Below are positions 26,596-35,469 of a DNA stretch of 64,000 bases, piece by piece (the first letter of the stretch is position 1; each line of letters opens with the position of its first letter). The notes beneath the pieces were generated by a model. It was not told the DNA's origin. It saw nothing but the letters and a program-made list of their open reading frames with translations, and did not search any database. The translations under genes and the position numbers were made by a program. The stretch is from NCBI RefSeq assembly GCF_003660455.1, contig NZ_QZVR01000007.1, positions 186,001-250,000 on the forward strand, given 5' to 3'. Source of the DNA: Nocardioides ferulae. GTDB taxonomy: Bacteria > Actinomycetota > Actinomycetes > Propionibacteriales > Nocardioidaceae.

Positions 26596-29500
26596 TCAGG
26601 CCCGGACGACCCGCACGACCGCCTTCTCGCCGTCGCCGACGGTGACCGAGGTGCCCTCGCCGTTCAGCGCCGAGGCGTCGACCACGTCGTACGCCGTCGC
26701 GAGCGTCTCGCCCGCCACCAGCGCCTCGTGGGTGCGGGCGGCCTCCTGCACGGCGGCCGGGCCGCCGATCGTGAGCGTGATCCGGTCGGAGACGTCGAGT
26801 CCGGCGTCGCGGCGGGCCTGCTGGACCGCGCGCACCAGGTCGCGGGCCAGGCCCTCGGCGGCGAGCTCGGGGGTGACCTCGGTGTCGAGCACCACGAAGC
26901 CGCCACCGGGCAGCAGCCCGACCGCGGTGCCGTCGCCGGCAGCGCCGGCGACGGTCTCGAGGGAGTACTCGCCCTCGACCAGCACCAGGCCGCCGGAGGT
27001 GACTGTGCCGTCGTCGGCCACCGACCAGTCGCCGGACTTCGAGCCCTTGATCGCGGTCTGCACGTCCTTGCCGAGGCGGGGTCCGGCGGCGCGGGCGTTG
27101 ACGGTGAGCCTCTGCGAGACGCCGTACGACGCGGCCTCGGGCGCGTCGGCGTCGAGCAGCCGCACCTGCTTGACGTTGACCTCGTCGGCCACGATGCCGG
27201 TGAAGTCGGCCAGCGAGGCGGCGTCGGGGGCGACGACGGTCAGCGTGGCCAGCGGCAGCCGGTTGCGCAGGTTGCCGGCCTTGCGCAGCGCCGAGGTGGC
27301 CGAGCAGACGTCGCGCACCTCGTCCATCGCGGCGACCAGCGAGTCGTCGGCGGGCAGGTCGTCGGCGGCGGGCCAGTCGGCCAGGTGCACCGAGCGGCCG
27401 CCGGTGAGGCCGCGCCAGATCTCCTCGGTGGCGAGCGGCAGCAGTGGCGCGACGACGCGGGTGACGACCTCGAGCACGGTGTAGAGCGTGTCGAACGCAC
27501 TCGTGTCGGCGTCGCGGCCGGTCGCCCAGAACCGCTCCCGGGAGCGCCGGATGTACCAGTTGGTGAGCACGTCGACGAAGCCACGGGTGGTCTCGCAGGC
27601 GTCGGCGATCGCGTAGTCGTCGAGCTGGGTCGTCATCGTCTCGACGAACTGCCGGGTCTTGGCCAGCAGGTAGCGGTCGAGCGGGTCGGTGGACGCCGTG
27701 GACCACTGCGCGTCGTAGCCGCCCTCGCCGGCGGCGTTGGCGTAGAGCTGGAAGAAGTACCAGCTGTTCCACAGGGGGATCATCACCTGGCGCACCGCGT
27801 CGCGGATGCCCTGCTCGGTGACGACCAGGTTGCCGCCGCGCAGGATCGGGCTTGCCATCAGGAACCAGCGCATCGCGTCGGCACCGTCGCGGTGGAAGAC
27901 CTCGGTGACGTCGGGGTAGTTGCGCAGCGACTTGCTCATCTTGTTGCCGTCGGAGCCCAACACGATGCCGTGGCTGATGCAGGAGCTGAACGCCGGCCGG
28001 TCGAACAACGCGGTGGCCAGGATGTGCAGGGTGTAGAACCAGCCGCGGGTCTGGCCGATGTACTCGACGATGAAGTCTGCCGGGAAGTGCGCCTCCGACG
28101 AGCCGTCCTCGGCGCCGGCGAACCACTCGGCGTTCTCGAACGGGTAGTGCACCTGCGCGAAGCTCATCGACCCGGAGTCGAACCACACGTCGAGGACGTC
28201 GGTGACCCGGCGCATCATCGACCGGCCGGTCGGGTCGTCGGGGTTGGGCCGCACCAGGTCGTCGACGTAGGGGCGGTGCAGGTCGGGGTTGCCGTCGGCG
28301 TCGCGCGGCAGCCGGCCGAAGTCGCGCTCGATCTCCTCGAACGAGCCGTAGACGTCGATGCGGGGGTAGGCCTCGTCGTCGCTCTTCCACACCGGCACCG
28401 GGCTGCCCCAGAACCGGTTGCGGGTGATCGACCAGTCGCGGGCGTTCTCCAGCCAGCGGCCGAACTGCCCGTCCTTGATGTGCTCGGGCACCCAGCGGAT
28501 CTGCTGGTTGAGCTCCAGCATCCGGTCCTTGAACGCGGTCACCTCGACGAACCACGACGAGACGCCCTTGTAGATCAGCGGCTCGCGGCAGCGCCAGCAG
28601 TGCGGGTAGGAGTGCTCGTAGCTCTCCCGGCGCAACAGCACGGTGCCGGGGGTCACCGAGCCTGCGTCCTCGGTGGTCGAGCCTGCCGAGGCCCCCCGGG
28701 TGGCGGCCTTGAGGTGGTCGATGATGTGCAGGTTGGCGTCGAAGACCAGCATCCCGGCGTACTCGCTGACCGGGTGGGTGAACCGGCCGTCCTTGCCGAC
28801 CGGCATCACCGGCTCGATGTTCTCGCGGTCGGTGACGACCTTGTCGTCCTCACCGAAGGCGCCGGCGGTGTGCACCAGCCCGGTGCCGTCGGTGGTGGTG
28901 ACCAACTCGGCCTCGACGACGCGGAAGGCGTTCTCGTGGCCCAGGTAGTAGGAGAACGGCGGGGTGTAGGAGCGGCCGGCAATCTCGCTGCCCTTGAAGC
29001 GGGCCACGATCTGCAGGTCGACGTCCTCGACGTCCTCGTTGCGCAGCTCGCGGGAGTAGGACTCCAGCCTGGCCTCGGCGATGACGTAGCGCTCGGTGCG
29101 GCCGGTGACGTCGGACTCGACCACGACGTAGTCGATGTCGGCGCCGACCATGATCGCCAGGTTGGACGGGAGCGTCCACGGCGTGGTCGTCCACACCAGC
29201 GCGATCTCGCCGGTCTCCAGGCGGACGCCGACGGTGACGGCCGGGTCCTGGCGGTTCTGGTAGACGTCGTCGTCCATCCGCAGCTCGTGGTTCGACAGCG
29301 GCGTCTCGTCGTTCCAGCAGTAGGGCAGCACCCGGAAGCCCTCGTAGACCAGGCCCTTGTCGTAGAGCGTCTTGAACGCCCAGATCACCGACTCCATGTA
29401 GTCGGGGTTGAGCGTGCGGTAGTCGTTGTCGAAGTCGACCCAGCGGGCCTGCCGGGTGACGTAGTCGCGCCACTCGCCGGTGTACTTCAGCACCGAGGCG

Positions 29501-29904
29501 CGGCAGGCGGCGTTGAACTTCTCGATGCCGAGCTCGTGGATCTCGTCGGTGGTCTTGATCCCGTTGAGGCGCATCGCCTCCAGCTCGGCGGGCAGCCCGT
29601 GGGTGTCCCAGCCGAAGCGGCGCTCGACCCGGCGTCCGCGCATGGTCTGGTAGCGCGGGACGATGTCCTTGACGTAGCCGGTGAGCAGGTGGCCGTAGTG
29701 CGGCAGCCCGTTCGCGAACGGCGGGCCGTCGTAGAAGACGAACTCGTTCTCGCCGTGCTCGCCGCGGTCGCGCTGCTCGACGCTGGCGCGGAAGGTGTCG
29801 TCGGCCTCCCAGTAGGCCAGCACCTGCTCCTCGATCTCGGGGAACCGCGGGGAGGAGGGGACGCTGCTGCCTGCGGCGTTGCTCGAGGCCTTCGGGTAGG
29901 TCAT
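26596..29904 (-). CDS. ileS: Isoleucyl-tRNA synthetase
   Basis: 1102 residues, class I synthetase of the longer, eukaryote-like type common in actinobacteria. The HIGH motif appears as [19 protein letters not shown] as [13 protein letters not shown], and the editing domain lies between. The ATG at 29904 follows AGGAG (29912-29916 region) by about 8 bases. A T-box leader precedes it. Within the protein, [14 protein letters not shown] in a surface loop near residue 410 is encoded by a copy of the dispersed 22-bp repeat (28672-28693), an apparent in-frame addition in an essential gene. Confidence 0.96.
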   Translation of the reverse strand: MTYPKASSNAAGSSVPSSPRFPEIEEQVLAYWEADDTFRASVEQRDRGEHGENEFVFYDGPPFANGLPHYGHLLTGYVKDIVPRYQTMRGRRVERRFGWDTHGLPAELEAMRLNGIKTTDEIHELGIEKFNAACRASVLKYTGEWRDYVTRQARWVDFDNDYRTLNPDYMESVIWAFKTLYDKGLVYEGFRVLPYCWNDETPLSNHELRMDDDVYQNRQDPAVTVGVRLETGEIALVWTTTPWTLPSNLAIMVGADIDYVVVESDVTGRTERYVIAEARLESYSRELRNEDVEDVDLQIVARFKGSEIAGRSYTPPFSYYLGHENAFRVVEAELVTTTDGTGLVHTAGAFGEDDKVVTDRENIEPVMPVGKDGRFTHPVSEYAGMLVFDANLHIIDHLKAATRGASAGSTTEDAGSVTPGTVLLRRESYEHSYPHCWRCREPLIYKGVSSWFVEVTAFKDRMLELNQQIRWVPEHIKDGQFGRWLENARDWSITRNRFWGSPVPVWKSDDEAYPRIDVYGSFEEIERDFGRLPRDADGNPDLHRPYVDDLVRPNPDDPTGRSMMRRVTDVLDVWFDSGSMSFAQVHYPFENAEWFAGAEDGSSEAHFPADFIVEYIGQTRGWFYTLHILATALFDRPAFSSCISHGIVLGSDGNKMSKSLRNYPDVTEVFHRDGADAMRWFLMASPILRGGNLVVTEQGIRDAVRQVMIPLWNSWYFFQLYANAAGEGGYDAQWSTASTDPLDRYLLAKTRQFVETMTTQLDDYAIADACETTRGFVDVLTNWYIRRSRERFWATGRDADTSAFDTLYTVLEVVTRVVAPLLPLATEEIWRGLTGGRSVHLADWPAADDLPADDSLVAAMDEVRDVCSATSALRKAGNLRNRLPLATLTVVAPDAASLADFTGIVADEVNVKQVRLLDADAPEAASYGVSQRLTVNARAAGPRLGKDVQTAIKGSKSGDWSVADDGTVTSGGLVLVEGEYSLETVAGAAGDGTAVGLLPGGGFVVLDTEVTPELAAEGLARDLVRAVQQARRDAGLDVSDRITLTIGGPAAVQEAARTHEALVAGETLATAYDVVDASALNGEGTSVTVGDGEKAVVRVVRA
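28672..28693. repeat. Dispersed 22-bp repeat copy inside ileS
   Basis: Half-sites GGTGGTCGAGC and CTGCCGAGGCC; read on the minus strand in frame as part of [10 protein letters not shown]. One mismatch from the common unit. Confidence 0.7.
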
Positions 29905-29951
29905 GGCACGGCTCCTGCGGTGGTCGTCTGCGGTGCTTGGCTTGGCGCAAC

Positions 29952-29973
29952 GGTGGTTGAGCCTGTCGAAACC
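29952..29973. repeat. Dispersed repeat copy between T-box motif and ileS start
   Basis: Half-sites GGTGGTTGAGC and CTGTCGAAACC, a variant of the common unit. It lies in the loop between the two segments proposed to hide the ileS ribosome site. Confidence 0.7.
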
Positions 29974-30094
29974 CCGCAGGGACGATCGGTGAGGACCGCG
30001 GTACCACCCTGCTTGCCTGCCCCGCCGATGGTGCTGGTCGGACGCCGGCCACTCGTTCACGGCTGTGACGGGCCTACCCGTCCGGTTCTACTGG

Positions 30095-30141
30095 GGTCTC
30101 GCTGGTCGAGCTCTTCCTCGGTGGTCGAGCTTGCCGAGACC
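30095..30141. repeat. Dispersed repeat pair in the 5' part of the ileS leader
   Basis: A full unit at 30120-30141 (GGTGGTCGAGC, TTGCCGAGACC) and a partial unit at 30095-30111. Together they can fold into a hairpin closed by GGTCTCG and CGAGACC. They lie between two conserved parts of the T-box leader. Confidence 0.7.
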
Positions 30142-30190
30142 TATTCTTCCGGAGGCTCGCCGCTGATGACGGCTCAGACGCCTGTGCGGG

Positions 30191-31105
30191 TCATGGTACG
30201 GCGGGCCGCCGCGGCGGTGCGAATCGCTCGGCGTGCCCGAACCCGGGCCCGGTGCCCGCGGACCGGCCCCGGCACGGCCGCATCCGGTAGTTGTTGCTGA
30301 AGTCGCGCGACTGGCCGTCGGTCGTGAACGCGGTGCCGCGCAGTCGCAGCATCGTCGCCCGGCAGCTGCGCGGCCGCACCCACAACGTCACGGTCCGCTC
30401 GGCGAAGGGTGGGATCGGGCCGCTGGCGGTCGGGGTGCTCTGCAGGAAGATGCGGCGGGCCGCGACCCGGGCGACCGCCACATCCAGGCCGGCCGAGACG
30501 AGCCGCACCCGCACCGGCGACCACCGACGCACACGCACCTTGGAGGTGTCGACCGAGCGCACGACCACGATCGGGAGGGGGTCGCCGATGACGGCGCCGG
30601 TCTGCGGACGACCGTCGAGCCGGTCGTAGACGGTGCCGGGGTCTCCTGCGGCGGTGAGCGACACGCTCCCGCACTTCCAGTCCAGCTGGCTCACACTCAC
30701 CGACTGCCGGCTGGTCAGCACCGCTTCCTCGCGCTGGCCGAACGGGCCGGGGTCGAGGGTCGGGACGACGATCTGCCAGCGGGTGCGGCAGGCGCCGGTG
30801 TCGTCGCGGACCCCGAGGGCCAGGTGCAGGTCGGCGTCGCTGGTCTCGTCCGGAGTCGCGCCCAGGGTGACGGTCAGGGCGACGTTGTTCTGCCACCCCG
30901 CGACGTTGTGCCACAGCTCGACCGACTCGAGCGTCCGGGCGGCCACGTCGCTGGCCGGCAGCCCCACGGGGCGCTCCACGAAGTCCCACTCGAGATAGAC
31001 GTCGGCGGCCGCAGGTGACGGGACCGCGAACGACCCGAGCAGGAGCGCCGCCGCAGACGCGAGGATCCCCAGGCGGGTCGGCGTACGGAATGGTCGCTGT
31101 GGCAT
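30191..31105 (-). CDS. Secreted protein of unknown family
   Basis: 304 residues. Signal peptide at 1-33 (LGILASAAALLLGSFAVPS, cleavage near AAA). The remainder is beta-rich with a cysteine pair (GACRTRW, DWKCGS) and another near the C terminus (RSCRA, MRPCRGR). No domain recognised. ATG 31105 was chosen because the signal peptide begins there. It ends about 10 bp before the ileS leader; a possible -10 (TACCAT, minus strand 30198-30193) for ileS overlaps its stop codon. Confidence 0.72.
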   Translation of the reverse strand: MPQRPFRTPTRLGILASAAALLLGSFAVPSPAAADVYLEWDFVERPVGLPASDVAARTLESVELWHNVAGWQNNVALTVTLGATPDETSDADLHLALGVRDDTGACRTRWQIVVPTLDPGPFGQREEAVLTSRQSVSVSQLDWKCGSVSLTAAGDPGTVYDRLDGRPQTGAVIGDPLPIVVVRSVDTSKVRVRRWSPVRVRLVSAGLDVAVARVAARRIFLQSTPTASGPIPPFAERTVTLWVRPRSCRATMLRLRGTAFTTDGQSRDFSNNYRMRPCRGRSAGTGPGFGHAERFAPPRRPAVP

Positions 31106-31243
31106 GGCTGCCCCCAGGGGACGGGGCCTCACCCGAGAGGCCGGTCATCCACGCTAACCCCGGACAGCCGGGAGCGTTCGCGAACGCCTCGCAGAGAAGG
31201 CGTAGCATCGACTTCGTCATCGAGTGATGCCCGAGGAGATGCC

Positions 31244-31441
31244 ATGCGCACGACGGTGGTGCTGGACGACGACCTGCTCGCCGAGGCGCAGCGGCTGAGC
31301 GGCACCACGGAGCGCTCCGCGCTGCTGCGTGAGGCGCTGCGGGCGCTGATCGAGCGCGAGAGCGCACGACGACTGGCCCGCCTCGGCGGCTCGCAGCCGA
31401 CGTTGGAGGTGCCGCCCCGGCGCCGGAGCGCCTCAGCGTGA
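31244..31441 (+). CDS. vapB: VapB-type antitoxin
   Basis: 65 residues. Short ribbon-helix-helix-like N terminus (RTTVVLDDDLLAEAQRLSG) and a basic C-terminal tail expected to wrap the toxin. Ribosome site GAGGAG before the ATG. The stop overlaps the toxin start by GTGA (31438-31441), the usual coupled arrangement. The antitoxin should bind its own promoter in the 138-bp gap upstream. Confidence 0.88.
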   Translation: MRTTVVLDDDLLAEAQRLSGTTERSALLREALRALIERESARRLARLGGSQPTLEVPPRRRSASA

Positions 31442-31803
31442 TCCTGGTCGATACGTCCGTGTGGGTCGACCACCTCCGTGCCGGAGACCTCGAACTCGCC
31501 GCGATGCTCGATGCTGGCAGGGTCCTGATGCACCCGGCCGTACGGGGCGAGCTGGCGCTGGGCACGCTCGCCGACCGGACCGAGGTGCTGCACCTGCTCG
31601 GCCAGCTGCCCGCGGCCACTGCCGCGACGGACAGCGAAGTGCTCGCGCTGGTCGAGGCTGCCGGCCTGTGGGGGCGCGGCGTCGGCTGGGTCGACGCACA
31701 TCTGTTGGCGTCGGTCCGACTCACCCCCCATGCCGGCCTCTGGACGCGTGACCGGCGGCTGCGCACGGCGGCCGACGACTGCGGCGTCCCCGTTCACCAG
31801 TGA
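31438..31803 (+). CDS. vapC: VapC-type PIN-domain toxin (RNase)
   Basis: 121 residues, PIN fold. Acidic metal-binding residues: ILVDTSVWVDHL (Asp), GELALG (Glu), GVGWVDAHLLAS (Asp) and LWTRDRRL (Asp). Cleaves RNA, often tRNA or rRNA, when free of its antitoxin. All the conserved acidic residues are present, so it is probably functional. GTG start overlapping the antitoxin stop. Confidence 0.9.
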   Translation: MILVDTSVWVDHLRAGDLELAAMLDAGRVLMHPAVRGELALGTLADRTEVLHLLGQLPAATAATDSEVLALVEAAGLWGRGVGWVDAHLLASVRLTPHAGLWTRDRRLRTAADDCGVPVHQ

Positions 31804-31860
31804 GCCGCGGGGCTCAGCCGGTGAGAGCGACACAGCCCCCCGCGCCTACACTCGTCCCCC

Positions 31861-32826
31861 GTGACTGACGCGTCCTCCACCCCCGCTCCCTCGTCCGCCT
31901 GGGGCTTCGGCCTCGCCACGATCGACGCGAACGGCACCGTCCTCGACGTGTGGTTCCCCGAGCCGGCGCTGGGTGAGAAGCCGGATGCCGCGCAGGCGCC
32001 CGCCGAGCTGGCGGCGCTGGCCGGCGCCGACGACGTACGCCGGGTGGTCCGCGAGGTGCGCCTGGTCGAGGTCGCGGACCTGCAGGCCGCGCCCGCGTCG
32101 ACCGAGGACGTGTGGCTGCGGCTGCACCTGCTGTCCACCCGCCTGGTCGTGCCGCACTCGATCTCGATGGAGGGCGTCTTCGGCCTGCTCACCAACGTGG
32201 TGTGGACCTCGGCGGGTCCGTGCGCGGTCGAGGGCTTCGAGCTGACCCGGGCCCGGCTCAAGGCGAGCGGGGACCACGTGACCGTCTTCGGCGTCGACAA
32301 GTTCCCGCGGCTGGTCGACTACGTCGTGCCGGCCGGGGTGCGCATCGCCGACGCCGACCGGGTGCGGCTGGGCGCCCATCTGGCCGAGGGCACCACGGTC
32401 ATGCACGAGGGCTTCGTGAACTACAACGCCGGCACGCTCGGCGCCTCGATGGTGGAGGGCCGGATCTCGGCCGGCGTGGTGGTCGGCGACGGCTCCGACG
32501 TGGGCGGTGGCGCCTCGATCATGGGCACGCTGTCCGGCGGCGGCAAGGAGGTCATCTCGGTGGGCCGGCGCTGCCTGCTGGGGGCGAACTCCGGGCTGGG
32601 CATCTCGCTGGGCGACGACTGCGTGGTGGAGGCCGGCTGCTACGTCACCGCCGGCACCAAGGTCACCGTGCGCGACATGGACGGCAAGCCGCAGGTGGTC
32701 AAGGCCGCGACGCTGTCGGGCCAGGACAACGTGCTGTTCCGTCGCAACTCGGTCACCGGGGCGATGGAGGCGGTGCCGTGGAAGCGTGACGGCGTCGTGC
32801 TCAACGCGGCGCTGCACGCGAACTGA
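31861..32826 (+). CDS. dapD: Tetrahydrodipicolinate N-succinyltransferase, actinobacterial type
   Basis: 321 residues. Succinylates tetrahydrodipicolinate with succinyl-CoA, first step of the succinylase branch to meso-DAP. The C-terminal half is a left-handed beta-helix of hexapeptide repeats (for example GTTVMHEGFVNYNAG, IMGTLSGGGKEVISVG). Length and the N-terminal domain fit the Corynebacterium/Mycobacterium DapD group. The GTG at 31861 has TACACT (31847-31852) 8 bases upstream, suggesting a leaderless mRNA. Confidence 0.94.
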   Translation: MTDASSTPAPSSAWGFGLATIDANGTVLDVWFPEPALGEKPDAAQAPAELAALAGADDVRRVVREVRLVEVADLQAAPASTEDVWLRLHLLSTRLVVPHSISMEGVFGLLTNVVWTSAGPCAVEGFELTRARLKASGDHVTVFGVDKFPRLVDYVVPAGVRIADADRVRLGAHLAEGTTVMHEGFVNYNAGTLGASMVEGRISAGVVVGDGSDVGGGASIMGTLSGGGKEVISVGRRCLLGANSGLGISLGDDCVVEAGCYVTAGTKVTVRDMDGKPQVVKAATLSGQDNVLFRRNSVTGAMEAVPWKRDGVVLNAALHAN

Positions 32827-32879
32827 GTGACGCTTGGCCCCGTCACCGACACTGGACGCATGAGCGCGGGACACCGGCG

Positions 32880-33842
32880 GTGAGAGGCGGCACCGGCGCC
32901 GCCCTGCTCGCGCTCGCCGGACTCGGTGTCGCCGGAGCGGTCGGCTACGCCGTGCTCACCGACGGCGGGCCCTCGTTCCTGCGCGGCGAGCAGTGCGTGG
33001 CGTCCGTCGACGGCCACGAGGTCGAGGTCAGCCTCGAGCAGGCCGAGAACGCGGGGCTGATCACCGCGATCGCGGTGCGCCGCGGGCTGCCGGCACGGGC
33101 TGCCTCGATCGCGCTCGCCACGGCGTACCAGGAGTCGAAGCTCGCCAACATCGACTACGGCGACCGCGACTCGCTCGGCCTGTTCCAGCAGCGGCCGTCG
33201 CAAGGCTGGGGCAGCGCCGAGCAGGTGCTCGACCCGGTCTATGCGACGAACGCGTTCTACGACGCGCTGGTGCAGGTCGAGGGCTACGAGTCGATGGAGG
33301 TCACCGAGGCCGCCCAGGCGGTGCAGCGCTCGGGGTTCCCCGACGCCTACGCCGACCACGAGGCCGACGGGCGGGCGCTGGCCTCGGCGCTCACCGGCAA
33401 CTCCCCGGAGGCGTTCTGGTGCGAGATCGACGCCGACGCGGACGAGGCGTCCGACCGGCTGCGTGACTCGGGGCTGACCCGCCGCGCCGACGTCGTACGC
33501 CGCGAGGTGCAGGGGGTCTTCGGCGACGTGCCGCTGGGCGGTTTCGCGCCGGGCGGGGTGCGTGAGGGCCACATGGAGGGCTCCACCCACTACGACGGAC
33601 GGGCGGTCGACATCTTCGTGCGGCCGGTCAACGAGACCAACCGGGTGCGCGGCTGGGCGATCGCGCACTACCTGGTCGCGCAGGCCGAGCGGCTCGACAT
33701 CCAGACGATCATCTTCGACGACCGGATCTGGCAGGCGCGCGACTCCGCGGACGGCTGGGAGGACTACGACCCACCGTCACGGTCGGGCGACCGGGCGATC
33801 CTCGAGCACCGCGACCACGTGCACGTGGACGTCTTCGACTAG
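32880..33842 (+). CDS. Secreted two-domain protein: lysozyme-like plus M15-like
   Basis: 320 residues. An N-terminal signal anchor (GAALLALAGLGVAGAVGYAVL) is followed by a lysozyme-like helical segment (SIALATAYQESKLANIDYGD, then LGLFQQRPSQGWG) and a C-terminal domain with STHYDGRAVDIFVRP and EHRDHVHVDVFD, the metal-site pattern of D-Ala-D-Ala carboxypeptidase-like (M15) folds. Probably acts on peptidoglycan; such proteins are sometimes mislabelled heavy-metal transporters. GTG 32880 is used; the nearby ATG at 32860 runs into a stop. Confidence 0.75.
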   Translation: MRGGTGAALLALAGLGVAGAVGYAVLTDGGPSFLRGEQCVASVDGHEVEVSLEQAENAGLITAIAVRRGLPARAASIALATAYQESKLANIDYGDRDSLGLFQQRPSQGWGSAEQVLDPVYATNAFYDALVQVEGYESMEVTEAAQAVQRSGFPDAYADHEADGRALASALTGNSPEAFWCEIDADADEASDRLRDSGLTRRADVVRREVQGVFGDVPLGGFAPGGVREGHMEGSTHYDGRAVDIFVRPVNETNRVRGWAIAHYLVAQAERLDIQTIIFDDRIWQARDSADGWEDYDPPSRSGDRAILEHRDHVHVDVFD

Positions 33843-33884
33843 GTCTCGGCAGGCTCGACCACCGGATCGGCAGGATCGACCACC
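33842..33884. repeat. Dispersed repeat, two copies in an intergenic gap
   Basis: A full unit at 33842-33863 (GGTCTCGGCAG, GCTCGACCACC) and a variant at 33864-33884. Start-to-start spacing is 22 bp, not a multiple of three, unlike the copies inside genes. It lies between convergent genes at the stop codon of the lysozyme-like gene. Confidence 0.75.
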
Positions 33885-33886
33885 GA

Positions 33887-34057
33887 CTACGGGTGGCGCG
33901 GCGCCTTGTGGGAGGTCTCGTCGAGGAACTCCTCCATCGGGACCTCGTCGACGTCGGGGTCTGCGTAGTCGGGCACGGGCGTGGCCGTTCGGGCCAGGTA
34001 GAGCACCACGAGCGCCGCGCCCACCGCGACCAGTCCCATCAGCACCAGCCAGGTCAT
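33887..34057 (-). CDS. Small single-helix membrane protein, 56 aa
   Basis: One N-terminal membrane helix (TWLVLMGLVAVGAALVVLYLA) and an acidic cytoplasmic tail (DYADPDVDEVPMEEFLDE). The ATG at 34057 follows a clear AGGAGG ribosome site about 10 bases away. Family not recognised; function unknown. Confidence 0.65.
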   Translation of the reverse strand: MTWLVLMGLVAVGAALVVLYLARTATPVPDYADPDVDEVPMEEFLDETSHKAPRHP

Positions 34058-34246
34058 CGTCTTGTCCCCTCCTCGGAGTCCGGGGCGAGCCCGGTTCTCG
34101 GTCCGGTTGCCCATCCGGGACCGCTTCATGCGCCGGCGCCTCGGCCCGGCAACGCGGCCTGACCTGCACAGACACACATGCCGAGGGCACGAGTCGGGTA
34201 CCGCCCGGTCGGACACAACACTTGGGGGACACGGAGAGGGAACATC

Positions 34247-34519
34247 ATGTTCAACCTGATCGGACTGCTCGTCGTCGGCATCGTCATCGGAGTGCTGGCC
34301 CGGCTGATCAAGCCCGGCAAACAGCACCTGTCGTTCCTGTGGACCATGCTCCTGGGCGTCGCCGGCGCCCTGATCGGCGGCATCGTGGCCAGCGCGATCG
34401 GCACCGGCGACATCTTCGAGCTCAACATCATCGGCTTCATCGTCGCGGTGATCGCCGCGGTCGCGCTGATCGGCGTGGCCGAGACGCTCAGCGGCGGCAA
34501 GAGCCGCTCGCACGCCTGA
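34247..34519 (+). CDS. GlsB/YeaQ/YmgE-family stress-response membrane protein
   Basis: 90 residues with three predicted helices: IGLLVVGIVIGVLARLI, LWTMLLGVAGALIGGIVAS and IIGFIVAVIAAVALIGVAE. Matches the transglycosylase-associated (GlsB/YeaQ) family, induced by stress in several bacteria; biochemical role unknown. The ribosome site GGAGAGGG precedes ATG 34247. A strong terminator follows. Confidence 0.88.
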   Translation: MFNLIGLLVVGIVIGVLARLIKPGKQHLSFLWTMLLGVAGALIGGIVASAIGTGDIFELNIIGFIVAVIAAVALIGVAETLSGGKSRSHA

Positions 34520-34540
34520 CGCAAGGCGGACAGACACCCC

Positions 34541-34574
34541 GGGCCCCGGCCGAGCAGCGTCTCGGCCGGGGCCC
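34541..34574. terminator. Hairpin terminator
   Basis: Perfect 14-bp stem: GGGCCCCGGCCGAG (34541-34554) pairs with CTCGGCCGGGGCCC (34561-34574), loop 6 bases. Lies between the convergent GlsB-like and hepT genes and can serve both. Confidence 0.85.
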
Positions 34575-34581
34575 GCTGCGT

Positions 34582-34941
34582 TCAGTCCGATTCGCCGATC
34601 GCGGTCAGCAACTGCTCACGCCACGCGGGGAACCGGTTGGCGAGCACCCGCCAGACGAGCACCCGGTCGATGTCGTCGTAGTGGTGTGCGTACTTGTCGC
34701 GAGCACGAGCCAAGGCTCTCCAGTCCCCGGGATGGGCGGCCTTGAAGTCTGCCGAGATCCGCTCCGCGGCTGTGTCGACGTCGATGATGAGCATCCGCCC
34801 AGCCAGGAACTCCACAGGGTTCCCCTGCGCCAAGAAGGTCTGCTCCCCGCGTTCGACGATGCGCGCGGCCTCGGACATCAGACGGGCCAGCTCGGCGACA
34901 TGCCGCCGGTCGGCGTCGTCGACAAGGCTCGGGCCAGTCAC
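34582..34941 (-). CDS. hepT: HepT-like RNase toxin (DUF86)
   Basis: 119 residues, all-helical HEPN protein. The catalytic motif Rx4HxY is present as RDKYAHHY near residue 80. It forms a toxin-antitoxin pair with the adjacent nucleotidyltransferase, which in studied systems adds AMP units to a tyrosine of HepT. GTG start overlaps the upstream stop (GTGA, 34938-34941). Confidence 0.88.
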   Translation of the reverse strand: MTGPSLVDDADRRHVAELARLMSEAARIVERGEQTFLAQGNPVEFLAGRMLIIDVDTAAERISADFKAAHPGDWRALARARDKYAHHYDDIDRVLVWRVLANRFPAWREQLLTAIGESD

Positions 34942-35399
34942 AGCGGCACGGCCTGGCTCTTCGCGTCCAAGAGCGCGTAGTCGACCTCAGGGTCGTCGGA
35001 GACGACGTCGACGGGCACCCCGAGAATGTCCTCGAGCTCCTCCTCCACGCGCATCACGTCGAAGAGGTCGGTGGTCTCGGGGAACCGCGCGATCAGGTCG
35101 ACGTCGCTGCCGGGTGCGTCGGACCCGCTGGCCACCGACCCGAACACCCGGATGTCGGTGGCCCCGGCCGCCTCCAGCACCGCCCGCAGCCGGGCACGGA
35201 TCTCTGGGTCCGCCAGCCCTGTGCTGGGGCGGGCGAGGCTCACGACCGCATCACGGGCCCGGCGCAGCGCCTCGGCACTGGTGCGCCGTCCGCTCTCCAG
35301 TGCGGCAATGTCGGGCTGCCGCATGCCGGCCCGCGCGGCCACCGCAGCCTGGGTGAGGCCGTACTGCGTGCGGTAGGTCCGCAGCCTCTTCCCGTCCAT
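34938..35399 (-). CDS. mntA: MntA-type nucleotidyltransferase antitoxin with N-terminal XRE helix-turn-helix
   Basis: 153 residues. The N-terminal Cro/CI-type HTH (YGLTQAAVAARAGMRQPDIA) is fused to a minimal nucleotidyltransferase with the GSx10DxD signature (GSVASGSDAPGSDVDLI). Studied MntA antitoxins usually lack an HTH, so this form may combine autorepression with AMPylation of HepT. The ATG at 35399 has TATGCT (minus strand 35412-35407) 7 bases upstream and no Shine-Dalgarno sequence. Confidence 0.87.
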   Translation of the reverse strand: MDGKRLRTYRTQYGLTQAAVAARAGMRQPDIAALESGRRTSAEALRRARDAVVSLARPSTGLADPEIRARLRAVLEAAGATDIRVFGSVASGSDAPGSDVDLIARFPETTDLFDVMRVEEELEDILGVPVDVVSDDPEVDYALLDAKSQAVPL

Positions 35400-35469
35400 G
35401 AGACGGAGCATAGACGCGTTCTATGGACGCCGGCTACGTCCAGCCAGCGCGAGCGGGTACCGGGTGCCC

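Larger units (their letters stand above)
29905..30180 (-). promoter_or_regulatory. T-box riboswitch leader of ileS
   Basis: The canonical T-box sequence AGGGTGGTACCGCGG is present on the minus strand (30010-29996). Upstream, the stem I region has CGGCGAGCCTCCGGAAGAA and a candidate isoleucine specifier ATC (30167-30165), then AGTAGAACCGGACGGGT and GGCCCGTCACAGCC. Downstream, CCTGCGG (29980-29974) can pair with CCGCAGG (29920-29914), which contains part of the ileS ribosome site, so control is probably at translation. Uncharged tRNA-Ile would release the site. Copies of the 22-bp repeat lie in the leader at 29952-29973 and 30095-30141. The motif is certain; the stem limits are estimated. Confidence 0.9.

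Noticed and set aside
26728..30300. 1190-codon open frame opposite ileS
   Set aside because: No domains, repetitive composition, and covers a certain gene and its T-box on the other strand.
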